A DNA stretch of 64,000 bases from Cupriavidus metallidurans CH34. GTDB taxonomy: Bacteria; Pseudomonadota; Gammaproteobacteria; Burkholderiales; Burkholderiaceae. Of this stretch, positions 26,762 through 35,952 are shown in pieces. The stretch lies in assembly GCF_000196015.1 (NCBI RefSeq), contig NC_007973.1, positions 3,864,090 to 3,928,089 of the forward strand. Reading direction: 5' to 3'. Under the pieces are notes generated by a model that had not been told where the DNA came from, searched no databases, and saw only the letters and a program-made list of their open reading frames with translations. A program made the position numbers and the translations under genes. Positions within the stretch are counted from its first letter, which is position 1. Each line of letters begins with the position of its first letter.

Positions 26762-28249
26762 TCAGGCCGTCGGCATCACCAGTGGCAAGCTGAGTTCCGC
26801 GCGCACGCCGCGTCCCTGGACGCCTTCGCGCAAGACCACGGTGCCGCCGCAGCGCATCGCCATCTCGCGCGAGATGGCAAGTCCGAGGCCCGACCCTGTT
26901 TCCGTGTGGCCGACCCGGCGATAGAAGCGCGCGAACACCTTCTCGCGTTCGGCCTCGGGAATGCCGGGGCCGTCATCCTCGACGACGAGCATGGCGCTGT
27001 CGTCGACCTGTGTGGCGGAGAGCGTGATGCGGCTGCGGCGTCCCGAGTACTGGATGGCGTTGTGGACAAGATTGGCGAATGCCTCGCGCAACAGCGCGGG
27101 ATCGGCCTGCACTGGCAGTTCCAGTCCGGCCGGTCGTTCCCAGCCGAAATCCTGCTGGCGTCCGCGAGCGAGTGGCAGGTAGTCCAGTGCCACCTGCTCC
27201 GCCACGCCGATTGCGTCGATGATTTCCACTTCCGTGGCCGGGGCGGTGCCGTCCGGCGCGTGCTGTCTGACGCGCGCCAGTGCCAGCAACTGGTTGGTCA
27301 TCCGCGCGGCCTGCTCCAGTTGCTTGACGATGCCGCCAACGGCTTCGGCGGCGCCTGAATGCGCCGCGCCTTCACCGCCGAACGTGTCGAGCTGCCGCTG
27401 CGCGAACTCGGCCTGTGTCTTCAGGATGGCCAGTGGCGTGCGGAGCTGATGGGCGGCATCGGCGATGAACTGGGCCTGGGCCTGGGCCATCGCGTCGGAG
27501 CGCGACACGTGCAGGTTCACCGCGTCGACCAGCGGGCGCACCTCGACCGGCACATGGTCGAATTCGAGCGGGGTCAGATCCTCGGGCGAGCGCGCGCGCA
27601 CATCGTCGCGTACCTGTTGCAGCGGGCGGAGCACGTAGGTAATGCCGCCGACCAGGATCAGCGCCGAGACGATGATCAGCGCGATGTCGCGCAGCAGTGC
27701 ACTGCGCCAGACGTTGCCGATCAGCGCCGCGCGCGGCTCGGCGGTCTCCGCCACCTGGATGATCACGCGCATGTGCGCGTCGGGGCGATAGACCGGGCGG
27801 GCCATCGCCGCGATGCGGACCCGGTCGCCGCGATAGGTGGCGTCGTAGAAGCGCGGTTGGCCGTTCCGCAGCGCTCCCGCCGGCAGCGGCAGGTCGTCAT
27901 AACCGGTGACAGTCTCGATCTGGCCCGCCCGCTCCATCGACACGCGGTAGAACACGTGTGTCTGCGCCGCGGTCTCGAACATCTCCATGGCTGCGTCGGG
28001 CAGCGATAGCTGGATGCTTTCGCCGGCCATCCCGATGGCGTTGTCGATGGTCAGCACGGAGCCGTACAGCGAGCGGTCGTATGCCGTGTTGGCGGCATCG
28101 CGCAGGGTGCCGTAGGTGAACCACGTATCGACCGCCATCATGAGCGCCAGCGCCGGCACCAGCAGGATCAGCAACTGGCGCCGCAGGCTGCCGCGCAACC
28201 AGGACCGCACAGGCAGGCGCGCGCGCTGGCGCAGGCGGCGAGGCCACAT
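26762..28249 (-). CDS. TctE-like sensor histidine kinase
   Basis: A 495-residue EnvZ/OmpR-class kinase. First helix about residues 24-42, periplasmic 2CSK_N-type sensor about 45-180 (FTYGTLRDAANTAYDRSLYGSVLTIDNAI is characteristic of TctE sensors), second helix about 187-206, HAMP-like linker, HisKA with H267 (ADAAHQLRTPLAILK) and an HATPase domain (NLVHNAIQYSGR, DDGPGIP, GSGLGLAIS). It overlaps the regulator gene by one base (TGATG), so translation is coupled. TctDE systems control tricarboxylate or amino-acid uptake. Here the neighbouring solute-binding protein gene is divergent and could be the target. Confidence 0.9.
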   Translation of the reverse strand: MWPRRLRQRARLPVRSWLRGSLRRQLLILLVPALALMMAVDTWFTYGTLRDAANTAYDRSLYGSVLTIDNAIGMAGESIQLSLPDAAMEMFETAAQTHVFYRVSMERAGQIETVTGYDDLPLPAGALRNGQPRFYDATYRGDRVRIAAMARPVYRPDAHMRVIIQVAETAEPRAALIGNVWRSALLRDIALIIVSALILVGGITYVLRPLQQVRDDVRARSPEDLTPLEFDHVPVEVRPLVDAVNLHVSRSDAMAQAQAQFIADAAHQLRTPLAILKTQAEFAQRQLDTFGGEGAAHSGAAEAVGGIVKQLEQAARMTNQLLALARVRQHAPDGTAPATEVEIIDAIGVAEQVALDYLPLARGRQQDFGWERPAGLELPVQADPALLREAFANLVHNAIQYSGRRSRITLSATQVDDSAMLVVEDDGPGIPEAEREKVFARFYRRVGHTETGSGLGLAISREMAMRCGGTVVLREGVQGRGVRAELSLPLVMPTA

Positions 28250-28923
28250 CAGGTGGCGGTCTCTGGTTCGAGCAGGTAGCCGAAGCCGCGTAGCGTGACG
28301 ATGGTTACGCCGTGGCCGGACAGCTTCTTGCGCAGGCGATAGACCAGCACCTCGATGGCGTCCGGGCTCACGTCCGCGTCGAGCGAGAACACCTTGTCGA
28401 GCAATTGGGCTTTCGTCAGCGGTTGGCCGCTTCGGGCCAGCAGCGCGCCGAGCAGCGTCGATTCGCGCGGGGTCAGGGACAGCGGCGCGCCAGCCAGTGT
28501 GAAGCTGCGCGCTTCGCCGTCGAATACCAGCGTGCCGCATTGCAGGCGCGGATGCGCCCGGCCACGGCTGCGCCGGATCAGCGCCAGGATACGGGCCTCG
28601 AGTTCCGCGATGGCGAATGGTTTGGGCAGGTAGTCGTCGGCCCCGAGATTGAGACCGCGCACGCGTTCATCCAGGGTGTCCTGTGCGGTGAGGATCAGCA
28701 CGGGCGTGCGGTCGTCGCGGCCGCGCATGGCCTTCAGCACGGCCAGGCCGTCCTTGCCGGGAAGGCGCAGGTCCAGCACGACGGCATCGTATTCCTCGGC
28801 CATGAGGCGGGCCTCGGCCTTCAGGCCGTCGGTGACATGCTCGATCACGAAGCCGCCCTGCTCAAGTGCGCGTGTGACCCAGCGGGCCAGTTCCACTTCA
28901 TCTTCCACCAGCAGGATGCGCAT
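28249..28923 (-). CDS. TctD-like OmpR-family response regulator
   Basis: A 224-residue response regulator: receiver domain with D51 (AVVLDLRLPGKDGL), D8/E9 pair and K in DDYLPKPFA; OmpR-type winged helix in the last ~95 residues (LTPRESTLLGALLARSGQPLTKAQLLDKVF, DVSPDAIEVLVYRLRKKL, LRGFGYLL). The ATG at 28923 starts the family's MRILLVEDE. Coupled to the kinase gene. The 146 bases between it and the divergent solute-binding gene contain a good -10 for the latter. Confidence 0.93.
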   Translation of the reverse strand: MRILLVEDEVELARWVTRALEQGGFVIEHVTDGLKAEARLMAEEYDAVVLDLRLPGKDGLAVLKAMRGRDDRTPVLILTAQDTLDERVRGLNLGADDYLPKPFAIAELEARILALIRRSRGRAHPRLQCGTLVFDGEARSFTLAGAPLSLTPRESTLLGALLARSGQPLTKAQLLDKVFSLDADVSPDAIEVLVYRLRKKLSGHGVTIVTLRGFGYLLEPETAT

Positions 28924-29002
28924 GGGACCCTCCTCTGCCCGCTCTTGATCTGTCTCCGGGGGCTGCCCCCGAGGGCGCCTATGATACCGCCTCGGCGGCG
29001 GG

Positions 29003-29031
29003 TGTCGGGGGCGCCGCTCGCACCCTATAAT
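29003..29031 (+). promoter_or_regulatory. Probable sigma-70 promoter of the solute-binding gene
   Basis: A consensus TATAAT (29026-29031) with a weak -35 TGTCGG (29003-29008), spacing 17. A transcript would begin near 29038 and give a short leader before the GTG start at 29070, which supports that start. Confidence 0.5.
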
Positions 29032-29069
29032 GGCGGCGCTCCTTCCCGTGTACAACACGCCTGTCTACT

Positions 29070-30236
29070 GTGCCAGAAACCAAGTCGCCTCCGGTTCATG
29101 CAACTCGCCGTCACTTGCTGATGGCGGGCGCCGTCATGGCTGCGGGCGTACCGTCGCTTCCGGCCCGGGCGCAGCCCACGGCGCGGGTGCCGGCGGGGTA
29201 TCCGAGCGACTATATCGAGGTGATCGCGCGCGCGCAGCGCGAGGGATCGGTCACGGTCTATGGTTCGACCGATCTGGAGATCGCGCAGCCGCTGATCGAC
29301 GCATTCGAAGCCCGCTATCCGGGTATTCGCGTGCGCTATCAGGACCTGAACACGATCGAGCTGAACGACCGCTTCCTGGCGGAGAGCGCGAGCCTCGGCA
29401 CGAACCGGCCGGCAAGGGACGCGGATGTGGCCGATGTGCTCTGGAGCACGGCGATGGACCTGCAGATCAAGCTCGTCAACGACGGCTACGCGCAGCGCTA
29501 CGAGTCGCCGGAACGCGATGGCCTGCCGGGCTGGGCGGTCTGGCGCGACGAGGCGTTCGGCACCACGTTCGAGCCTGCGGTGATCGTCTACAACCGGAAG
29601 CACTTCGCGGGCACCCATATTCCGAGTAGCCGCAGCGGCCTGGCGCGCTTGCTGCAGGACCGCGCGCCGCAATGGCGGGGCAAGATTGTGACGTACGACG
29701 TGGAGCGTTCCGGCGTTGGCTATCTGCTCGCCCAGCAGGATGCGCGCATGGGCAGCGAGTTCTGGTATCTGGCTCAGGCGTTGGGCCGCGCGCGCGTGCA
29801 GTTGTCTGCATCGACGGCGGACATGATCGAGCGCATCGCCAGTGGCGAGCTGGTGCTGGGCTATAACCTGCTAGGTTCCTATGCGCTGTCCCTGATGGAG
29901 CGCGGGGCCGGGATTGCCGTCATCGCGCCGCGCGACTACACCCTGGTGATGTCGCGCGTGGCGTTCATCGCGCGGCAGGCGCCGAGGCCACACGCGGCGC
30001 GGCTGTGGCTCGATTTCCTGCTGTCGCGCGATGGGCAGGTCCTGCTGAGTCAGACCGCGTCCCAGCTCTACACGATTCGCACCGACACCGACAGCACGCA
30101 TACTGCCAACGCACTGGCGGAACGGCTGGGCTACGCGCTCAGACCGATCAGCGTCGGGCCGGGTCTGCTGGCCGCACAGGATGCCCTGCGCAAGAAGGCG
30201 TTCATCGCGCGTTGGCGCGAAGCCATGCGCGGTTGA
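29070..30236 (+). CDS. Tat-exported extracellular solute-binding protein (ABC type)
   Basis: A 388-residue periplasmic binding protein of the iron(III)/phosphonate-like superfamily. The N-terminus has a twin-arginine pattern (ATRRHLLMAGAVMAAGV). The mature part has EGSVTVYGSTDLEIAQPLIDAFEARYPGIRVRYQDLNT, ADVLWSTAMDLQ, YVVDVERSGVGYLLAQQDAR-like and AARLWLDFLLSRDGQVLL, as in Fe3+-type proteins. The start is the GTG at 29070, placed by the promoter; an ATG at 29121 would cut into the signal peptide. No permease or ATPase gene is nearby. It may act as a sensor partner for the adjacent TctDE-like system. Confidence 0.85.
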   Translation: MPETKSPPVHATRRHLLMAGAVMAAGVPSLPARAQPTARVPAGYPSDYIEVIARAQREGSVTVYGSTDLEIAQPLIDAFEARYPGIRVRYQDLNTIELNDRFLAESASLGTNRPARDADVADVLWSTAMDLQIKLVNDGYAQRYESPERDGLPGWAVWRDEAFGTTFEPAVIVYNRKHFAGTHIPSSRSGLARLLQDRAPQWRGKIVTYDVERSGVGYLLAQQDARMGSEFWYLAQALGRARVQLSASTADMIERIASGELVLGYNLLGSYALSLMERGAGIAVIAPRDYTLVMSRVAFIARQAPRPHAARLWLDFLLSRDGQVLLSQTASQLYTIRTDTDSTHTANALAERLGYALRPISVGPGLLAAQDALRKKAFIARWREAMRG

Positions 30237-30277
30237 CGGCGCATAGCCAACTCATAGCCCGCTCAGCAATCCGTTCG

Positions 30278-30310
30278 GGAATCAGGTCGGAATCAGGTCG
30301 GAATCAGGTC
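30278..30310. repeat. Perfect 11-base tandem triplication at the end of the acrR gene
   Basis: Three identical units of GGAATCAGGTC (30278-30288, 30289-30299, 30300-30310). The stop codon of the TetR gene falls in the unit nearest the gene; the other two lie beyond it. This could be a recent slippage duplication; no function is apparent. Confidence 0.85.
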
Positions 30311-31032
30311 GGCGCCAGGGCCTGCTGGGGCTGCTGGGGCTGCCGTTCGCACAGGGCCGCCATTTCCGCATCGAGCGGCGCCATGGGGCGTGGCACGTAG
30401 CCCACGCGCAGAGCCGGCGAGAGGCGCAATGTGTCGATGAATGCGTCCGCCAGGCGTTCGGCCTCGCGGGCCAGTTCGAAATCCTCGGGGGAGAACAGCC
30501 AGTGCGCCAGCACGCCACCGATCGCGGCGTGAAAGGCATTGACGGCCAGTGGCAGGTCGAGGTCGGCGGGCAACTGGCCGCGCTCCATCGCTAGCCGCAG
30601 ATGCTCGCGCATCTTCACCGTGCCTTCCTGGTGCGACTGGCGCTGGCGCACGAAGATGGCGCCGTTGTCCTCGACCATCTCGCACTTGTGGAAGATGATT
30701 TCGAACACGCGGCGCCATTGGGGATTGTTGACGGTCTGGCGGAACACGAATGCGCAGATGTCGCGGATGCTGCCGAGCGGGTCTTCCTGCGAGGCAATGC
30801 GCTCGGGCGAGCAGAGCGCCTCGACAGGCAAGTTGACGCGATCGCACATCGCGGCGAACACGTCGCTCTTGTTCTTGAAATGCCAATAGATCGCGCCGCG
30901 CGTGACGCCTGCCGCCTCGGCAATGTCCGCCAGCGAAGGACGTGCCACGCCACGGGCGTGGAACACGGCCTCTGCCGCATCCAGAATGCGGTTGCGCGTC
31001 TCTAGCGCTTCTTCCTTGGTACGTCTGACCAT
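30304..31032 (-). CDS. acrR: TetR-family repressor, AcrR/TtgR-like
   Basis: A 242-residue TetR regulator. The helix-turn-helix spans residues about 30-58 (PSLADIAEAAGVTRGAIYWHFKNKSDVFAAM), matching AcrR, TtgR and MexZ closely, and the ligand domain fills the rest. The ATG at 31032 (MVRRTKEEALETRNRILDAAE) is the family start. The gene is divergent from acrAB-oprM, and the 479-base gap contains a near match to the AcrR operator. It should therefore repress the pump and be released by pump substrates. The C-terminal tail (QPQQPQQALAPT) is glutamine-rich and ends in a tandem-repeat tract. Confidence 0.9.
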   Translation of the reverse strand: MVRRTKEEALETRNRILDAAEAVFHARGVARPSLADIAEAAGVTRGAIYWHFKNKSDVFAAMCDRVNLPVEALCSPERIASQEDPLGSIRDICAFVFRQTVNNPQWRRVFEIIFHKCEMVEDNGAIFVRQRQSHQEGTVKMREHLRLAMERGQLPADLDLPLAVNAFHAAIGGVLAHWLFSPEDFELAREAERLADAFIDTLRLSPALRVGYVPRPMAPLDAEMAALCERQPQQPQQALAPT

Positions 31033-31240
31033 TTCCCTCTTTACCCGGACGGCGGTGGTCGCCAGGTCTCCATAGGCGCTGCCGGTGGATGGCAAGGCGC
31101 TTCTCTCTCCAAATTGCGCAACGGCACTAGGCGGGGCGCATCGTACCGTGAATGGAACAATCGTGCTCGATTTGCAGGAGCATTCCACTACACGCAACCA
31201 TCACATGTGTTGTAAACGCCCCAAAATTTATCCGGGTACT

Positions 31241-31268
31241 TACATACATGCGCGAATGTATCTATAAT
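31241..31268. promoter_or_regulatory. AcrR-type operator overlapping the acrAB promoter
   Basis: A 24-base inverted repeat (31241-31264), TACATACAT-GCGC-GAATGTATCTA, agrees at 20 of 24 positions with the published E. coli AcrR site as I remember it (same arms, different centre). A consensus TATAAT (31263-31268) begins at its right end, and a weak -35 (TTACAT, 31240-31245) lies 17 bases upstream, so bound repressor would block the promoter. The rest of the 31033-31511 gap shows nothing coding; the inferred transcript has a leader of about 240 bases before acrA. Confidence 0.8.
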
Positions 31269-31523
31269 ACGCCCCTGCCCGAGTTTCAGCCAACCTGATT
31301 TGTGTGATGGCGCGCGCGCAAAGTGACGCAGCCATGAGCCGAAGCCGGGAAATCCTGCCTGTAGAAAGAAAAGCGTTTCCATCCACCGCCTTGCGTGCGG
31401 CGGCTGGCAACAAGCAAGAACCTGTTTGGCCGCCATACCCCGCCCCCGGAGTGTGTTGCCCTTTGCGACTGTTCGCGTCGCGGGCATTGCGGCAGATCTC
31501 AAATTGCCATCATGGGGTTATCG

Positions 31524-32771
31524 ATGAGGAAGTCCCAACAAATCCGTAGTGTTGCCGCCGCTGTGGCGGTACTGGCGTTGTCCGCCTGCGGCCAGAAAGC
31601 CCCGCAGGGCGGCGCGATGCCGCCTCCGGAAGTGGGTGTCGTGACCGTCACGCCGTCCGCAGTTGCCGTCGTCAATGAATTGCCGGGTCGTCTCGAGGGT
31701 GTTCGCACCGCCGAGGTGCGTGCCCGCGTGGAAGGTATCGTCCTGTCGCGCAACTACACCGAAGGCGGTGAAGTGAAGGCCGGTCAGGTGCTGTTCCGCA
31801 TCGATCCCGCCCCGTATCAGGCGCAACTGGCTTCGGCCAAGGCCCAGCTCGAGCGTGCCGAGGCCAATGCCGTGTCCGCGCGCCAGAAGGCTGAGCGCTA
31901 CAAGCCGCTGGTGGCTGCCAACGCCGTCAGCAAGCAGGAATACGACGAGGCGGTTGCCGCCGCCGGTCAGGCCAATGCCGATATCGCCGCCGCCAAGGCG
32001 GCCGTGACGACCGCGCAGATCAATCTGGGCTACACCACCGTCACCGCGCCGATCTCCGGCCGCGTCGGCCGTGCGCTGGTCACGGAAGGCGCGCTGGTCG
32101 GCAAGGGCGAAGCCACCAAGCTGACCACCGTCGAACAAGTCGAGCCGATCTGGGTGACCTTCACGCAACCCGCGTCGGAAGTGGCGCGCCTGCGTCGCGC
32201 CATTGAGGCCGGCCAGGTCAAGGGTGTGAACGGTGGCGCGCGCGTGCACCTGTACCCGGAAGCCGGCGACAAGGAATACGGCATGACCGGCAAGCTGCTG
32301 TTCTCGGACATGACCGTGGACCCGACCACGGGTTCGATCACGCTGCGTGCCGAGTTCCCGAACCCGAAGCGTGAACTGCTGTCGGGCACCTTCGTGCGCG
32401 TCAAGATCGAACAGGGTGTGGACGAAAAGGCGCTGACCGTGCCGCAGCGCGCGCTGATCCGTAGCGCACAGGGCGCGAGCGTGCTGGTGGTGGGCGATGA
32501 CGGCAAGGTAGCCGCGGTGCCGGTCAAGGCGCCGCAGGCGATCGGCGATCGCTGGGTGGTGACCGAAGGCCTCAAGGGTGGCGAAAAGGTCATCGTCGAG
32601 GGCCTGCAAAAGGTTCGCCCGGGCGCGCCTGCCAAGGCCGTGCCGTTCCAGAATCCGCAGACCGCGGCTGCGCCGGCATCGGGCGCAGGTGCGCAGGGTG
32701 CTGAAGGCGGCAAGTCCGAAGCCAGCAACGAAGCCAAGCCCGCCGAGCAGAAGCCGGCCAAGCAAGGCTGA
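31524..32771 (+). CDS. acrA: AcrA-like periplasmic adaptor lipoprotein
   Basis: A 415-residue membrane-fusion protein of an AcrAB/MexAB-type pump. It has a lipoprotein signal (MRKSQQIRSVAAAVAVLALSAC, lipobox LSAC, Cys22). The lipoyl domain is in VRARVEGIVLSRNYTEGGEVKAGQVLFRIDPAPY, followed by an alpha-hairpin (about residues 100-165), the GYTTVTAPISGRVGRALVTEGALV half and the beta-barrel with LLSGTFVRVKI. The C-terminal tail is Ala/Pro/Lys/Glu-rich. I prefer the ATG at 31524, which follows GGGG; an in-frame ATG at 31512 gives four more residues. Confidence 0.93.
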   Translation: MRKSQQIRSVAAAVAVLALSACGQKAPQGGAMPPPEVGVVTVTPSAVAVVNELPGRLEGVRTAEVRARVEGIVLSRNYTEGGEVKAGQVLFRIDPAPYQAQLASAKAQLERAEANAVSARQKAERYKPLVAANAVSKQEYDEAVAAAGQANADIAAAKAAVTTAQINLGYTTVTAPISGRVGRALVTEGALVGKGEATKLTTVEQVEPIWVTFTQPASEVARLRRAIEAGQVKGVNGGARVHLYPEAGDKEYGMTGKLLFSDMTVDPTTGSITLRAEFPNPKRELLSGTFVRVKIEQGVDEKALTVPQRALIRSAQGASVLVVGDDGKVAAVPVKAPQAIGDRWVVTEGLKGGEKVIVEGLQKVRPGAPAKAVPFQNPQTAAAPASGAGAQGAEGGKSEASNEAKPAEQKPAKQG

Positions 32772-32797
32772 CCACGCACACTTAGGGAGCCAGTTTC

Positions 32798-35700
32798 ATG
32801 GCGAAGTTTTTCATCGACCGGCCGGTGTTCGCGTGGGTGCTCGCGCTGATCATCGTGCTGGGCGGGGCACTCGCGATCCTGCAATTGCCGATCGCGCAGT
32901 ACCCCAATATCGCGCCCCCGATCATCACGGTCAGCACGACCTACCCTGGTGCATCGGCCAAGACCATTGAAGACACGGTGGTGACGCCGATCGAGCAGGA
33001 GCTCAACGGCGCGCCGAACCTGCTCTATTACGAGTCGCAGAGCGAGTCGTCCGGCCTGGCCACGATCAACATCTCGTTCGCGCCGGGCTCGAGTTCCGAC
33101 CTGAACTCCGTGGAAGTGCAGAACCGCCTGAAGCGCGTGGAAGCGCGTCTGCCCGCGGAAGTGCGCCAACAGGGTGTGAAGGTCGACAAGGCCGGCAACA
33201 ACTACATGATGTTCATCACGGTCTCGTCCAAATCCGGTAACTCGGATGCGATCGAGCTCGGTAACTTCGTGTCCGCGCAGGTCGTCGACTCGATCCGTCG
33301 CGTGCCCGGCGTGGGTGCGGCCGACCTGTTCGGTACCGAATACGCGATGCGGATCTGGCTGGATCCGGCCAAGCTGACCGGCTACAACCTCACGCCGCTC
33401 GACGTGAAGGCCGCAGTGGCCGAGCAGAACATCCAGGTTGCCGTGGGCGAACTGGGCGGGACCCCGTCGCCTTCTGGCACCGAGCTTAACGCCACGGTGA
33501 GTACCGAAAGCCGCCTGAACACGCCCGAGGAATTCGCCAACATCCTGTTGCGCGTGAATCCGGACGGTTCGTCGGTGCGCATCAAGGACGTCGGCCGCGT
33601 GGAACTGGGCGGCGCCGACTACTCGACGCTCGCCCGCATCAACGGCAAGCCGGCCTCGGCCATCGCCATCAAGCTGGCCCCGACCGGCAACGCGCTGGCC
33701 ACCGCCACCGCGGTGCGCGCCAAGATGGAAGAGCTTTCGCGTTTCTTCCCGCCGGACTACGAGTTCAGCGTGCCTTACGACACCTCGGCCTTCGTGAAGA
33801 TCTCGATCGAGGAAGTGGTCAAGACGCTGCTGGAAGCCGTGGTGCTGGTGTTCCTGGTGATGTACCTGTTCCTGCAGAACTTCCGCGCGACGCTGATCCC
33901 GACGCTGGTGGTGCCGGTGGCGCTGCTTGGCACGTTCGGCGCGATGCTGGCGTTCGGCTTCTCGATCAACGTGCTGACAATGTTCGGCATGGTGCTGGCG
34001 ATCGGTATTCTGGTCGACGATGCCATCGTGGTGGTCGAGAACGTCGAGCGGATCATGAGCGAGGAAGGACTCTCGCCACGTGAAGCCACGCGCAAGGCGA
34101 TGGGACAGATCACGGGCGCCATCATCGGCATTACGCTGGTGCTGACGGCGGTGTTCATCCCGATGGCGTTCTTCTCGGGCTCTGTCGGCAACATCTATCG
34201 CCAGTTCTCGCTGTCTCTGATTGCTTCGATGGGCTTCTCGGCGCTGCTGGCCCTGACGCTGACCCCGGCACTGTGCGCCACCATGCTCAAGCCGGTGGAA
34301 GCAGGCCATCACCACGAGAAGAAGGGTTTCTTCGGCTGGTTCAACCGTACTTTCACCACGGCATCTGGCAGCTACCAGGGCATGATTGCGCGCATTCTCA
34401 AGCGCACGGGCCGTTACGTGATCATCTACCTGGTGATCATCGCCGGGGTGGTGGTGCTGTTCAAGCGCCTGCCGTCGTCGTTCCTGCCCGATGAGGACCA
34501 GGGCTACATGATCACCGTGGTGCAGTTGCCCACGGGCGCGACGCAAGAGCGCACGATCGGCGTGCTCAAGCAGATCGAGGACTACTACCTGCAGAAGGAA
34601 TCGAAGGTGGTGGACCAGATGATCACGGTGGCGGGCTTCTCGTTCTTCGGCCGCGGCCAGAACGGCGGTATCGCGTTCGTGCGTCTGAAGGACTGGAAGG
34701 AGCGTCCGGGCGCGGATCAGACCGCGCAAGCGCTGGTGGGCCGTGCGTTCGGCGCGCTGTCGTTTATCAAGGACGCGATCATCTTCCCGCTGAACCCGCC
34801 GGCCATCTCCGAACTGGGTAACTCGTCGGGCTTCGACTTCCGTCTGCAGGACCGCAGCGGTCAGGGCCACGCGAAGCTGATGGAAGCGCGTAACCAGATG
34901 CTGGGCATGGCGGCGCAGTCGCCGGTGCTGCAAGGCGTGCGTCCGGAAGGTCAGGAAGACGCGCCGCAGTTGCGCATCGACATCGATCGCGAAAAGGCGC
35001 GCGCGCTGGGCGTATCGGTGGCCGATATCAACTCGACGCTGTCGATCGCGTTTGGCTCCTCGTACGTGAACGACTTCATCTATGAGGGTCGCGTGCGCCG
35101 TGTGATCGTGCAGGCCGAAGGTGCGGATCGCCGCCTGCCGGACGATCTGACCAAGCTGCGCGTGCGCAATGCCAATGGCGACATGGTGGCGTTTGCCGCG
35201 TTCGCGACGTCGAAGTGGATCATGGGTTCGCCGCGCCTGGAGCGTTACAACGGCATGCCGGCCGTGAAGCTCGCGGGCCAGGCCGCGCCGGGCAAGTCCA
35301 CTGGCGAGGCCATGCGCGTGATGGAGGAAAACTTCGCCAAGCTGCCGCCGGGCTTCGGTTTCGAGTGGTCGGGTCAGTCGTATGAAGAGCGCCTGGCCGG
35401 CTCGCAGGAACCGATCCTGTACACGCTGTCGCTGGTGATCGTGTTCCTGTGTCTGGCCGCGCTCTATGAGAGCTGGTCGATTCCGGTAGCCGTGCTGCTG
35501 GTGGTGCCGCTGGGTGTGATCGGCGCGCTGCTCGGCGTGACGCTGCGTGGCATGCCGAACGACGTGTACTTCAAGGTGGGCCTGATCGCGACGATCGGTC
35601 TGTCCGCCAAGAACGCCATTCTGATCGTGGAATTTGCCAAGGACCTGCAGGCGCAGGGCCGTAGCCTCGTGGATGCGACGCTCGAAGCGGTGCACCTGCG

Positions 35701-35950
35701 GTTCCGCCCGATCCTGATGACGTCGATGGCATTTATTCTGGGCGTGCTGCCGCTGGCGATTGCCACTGGCGCGGGCTCGGGCAGCCAACGCGCGATCGGT
35801 ACCGGCGTGATGGGCGGGATGATCACGGCAACGCTGCTGGCGATCTTCCTGGTGCCGGTATTCTTCGTGGTGGTGCGTAGCCGCTTCAAGGGCAGCAAGG
35901 CCCAGCACGAGCGGGAAATGGCACGCCTGGAAAGCCAGAAGGAAATCTGA
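32798..35950 (+). CDS. acrB: AcrB/MexB-type RND efflux permease
   Basis: A 1050-residue inner-membrane drug/proton antiporter. It starts [23 protein letters not shown], has the proton-relay Asp pair in [20 protein letters not shown], the periplasmic porter domains with [23 protein letters not shown], and the C-terminal [18 protein letters not shown]. AcrB exports hydrophobic antibiotics, dyes, detergents and solvents. The ATG at 32798 follows TAGGGAGCC. It lies 26 bases after acrA and two before the outer-membrane gene, so the three are one operon under the AcrR-type operator. Confidence 0.97.
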   Translation: MAKFFIDRPVFAWVLALIIVLGGALAILQLPIAQYPNIAPPIITVSTTYPGASAKTIEDTVVTPIEQELNGAPNLLYYESQSESSGLATINISFAPGSSSDLNSVEVQNRLKRVEARLPAEVRQQGVKVDKAGNNYMMFITVSSKSGNSDAIELGNFVSAQVVDSIRRVPGVGAADLFGTEYAMRIWLDPAKLTGYNLTPLDVKAAVAEQNIQVAVGELGGTPSPSGTELNATVSTESRLNTPEEFANILLRVNPDGSSVRIKDVGRVELGGADYSTLARINGKPASAIAIKLAPTGNALATATAVRAKMEELSRFFPPDYEFSVPYDTSAFVKISIEEVVKTLLEAVVLVFLVMYLFLQNFRATLIPTLVVPVALLGTFGAMLAFGFSINVLTMFGMVLAIGILVDDAIVVVENVERIMSEEGLSPREATRKAMGQITGAIIGITLVLTAVFIPMAFFSGSVGNIYRQFSLSLIASMGFSALLALTLTPALCATMLKPVEAGHHHEKKGFFGWFNRTFTTASGSYQGMIARILKRTGRYVIIYLVIIAGVVVLFKRLPSSFLPDEDQGYMITVVQLPTGATQERTIGVLKQIEDYYLQKESKVVDQMITVAGFSFFGRGQNGGIAFVRLKDWKERPGADQTAQALVGRAFGALSFIKDAIIFPLNPPAISELGNSSGFDFRLQDRSGQGHAKLMEARNQMLGMAAQSPVLQGVRPEGQEDAPQLRIDIDREKARALGVSVADINSTLSIAFGSSYVNDFIYEGRVRRVIVQAEGADRRLPDDLTKLRVRNANGDMVAFAAFATSKWIMGSPRLERYNGMPAVKLAGQAAPGKSTGEAMRVMEENFAKLPPGFGFEWSGQSYEERLAGSQEPILYTLSLVIVFLCLAALYESWSIPVAVLLVVPLGVIGALLGVTLRGMPNDVYFKVGLIATIGLSAKNAILIVEFAKDLQAQGRSLVDATLEAVHLRFRPILMTSMAFILGVLPLAIATGAGSGSQRAIGTGVMGGMITATLLAIFLVPVFFVVVRSRFKGSKAQHEREMARLESQKEI

Positions 35951-35952
35951 CT

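Noticed and set aside
32030..35908. A 1292-codon minus-strand reading frame opposite acrA/acrB
   Set aside because: It lies wholly antisense to well-conserved pump genes, its product is a His/Arg/Ala-rich string without domains, and such stop-free frames are expected from codon bias in GC-rich DNA.
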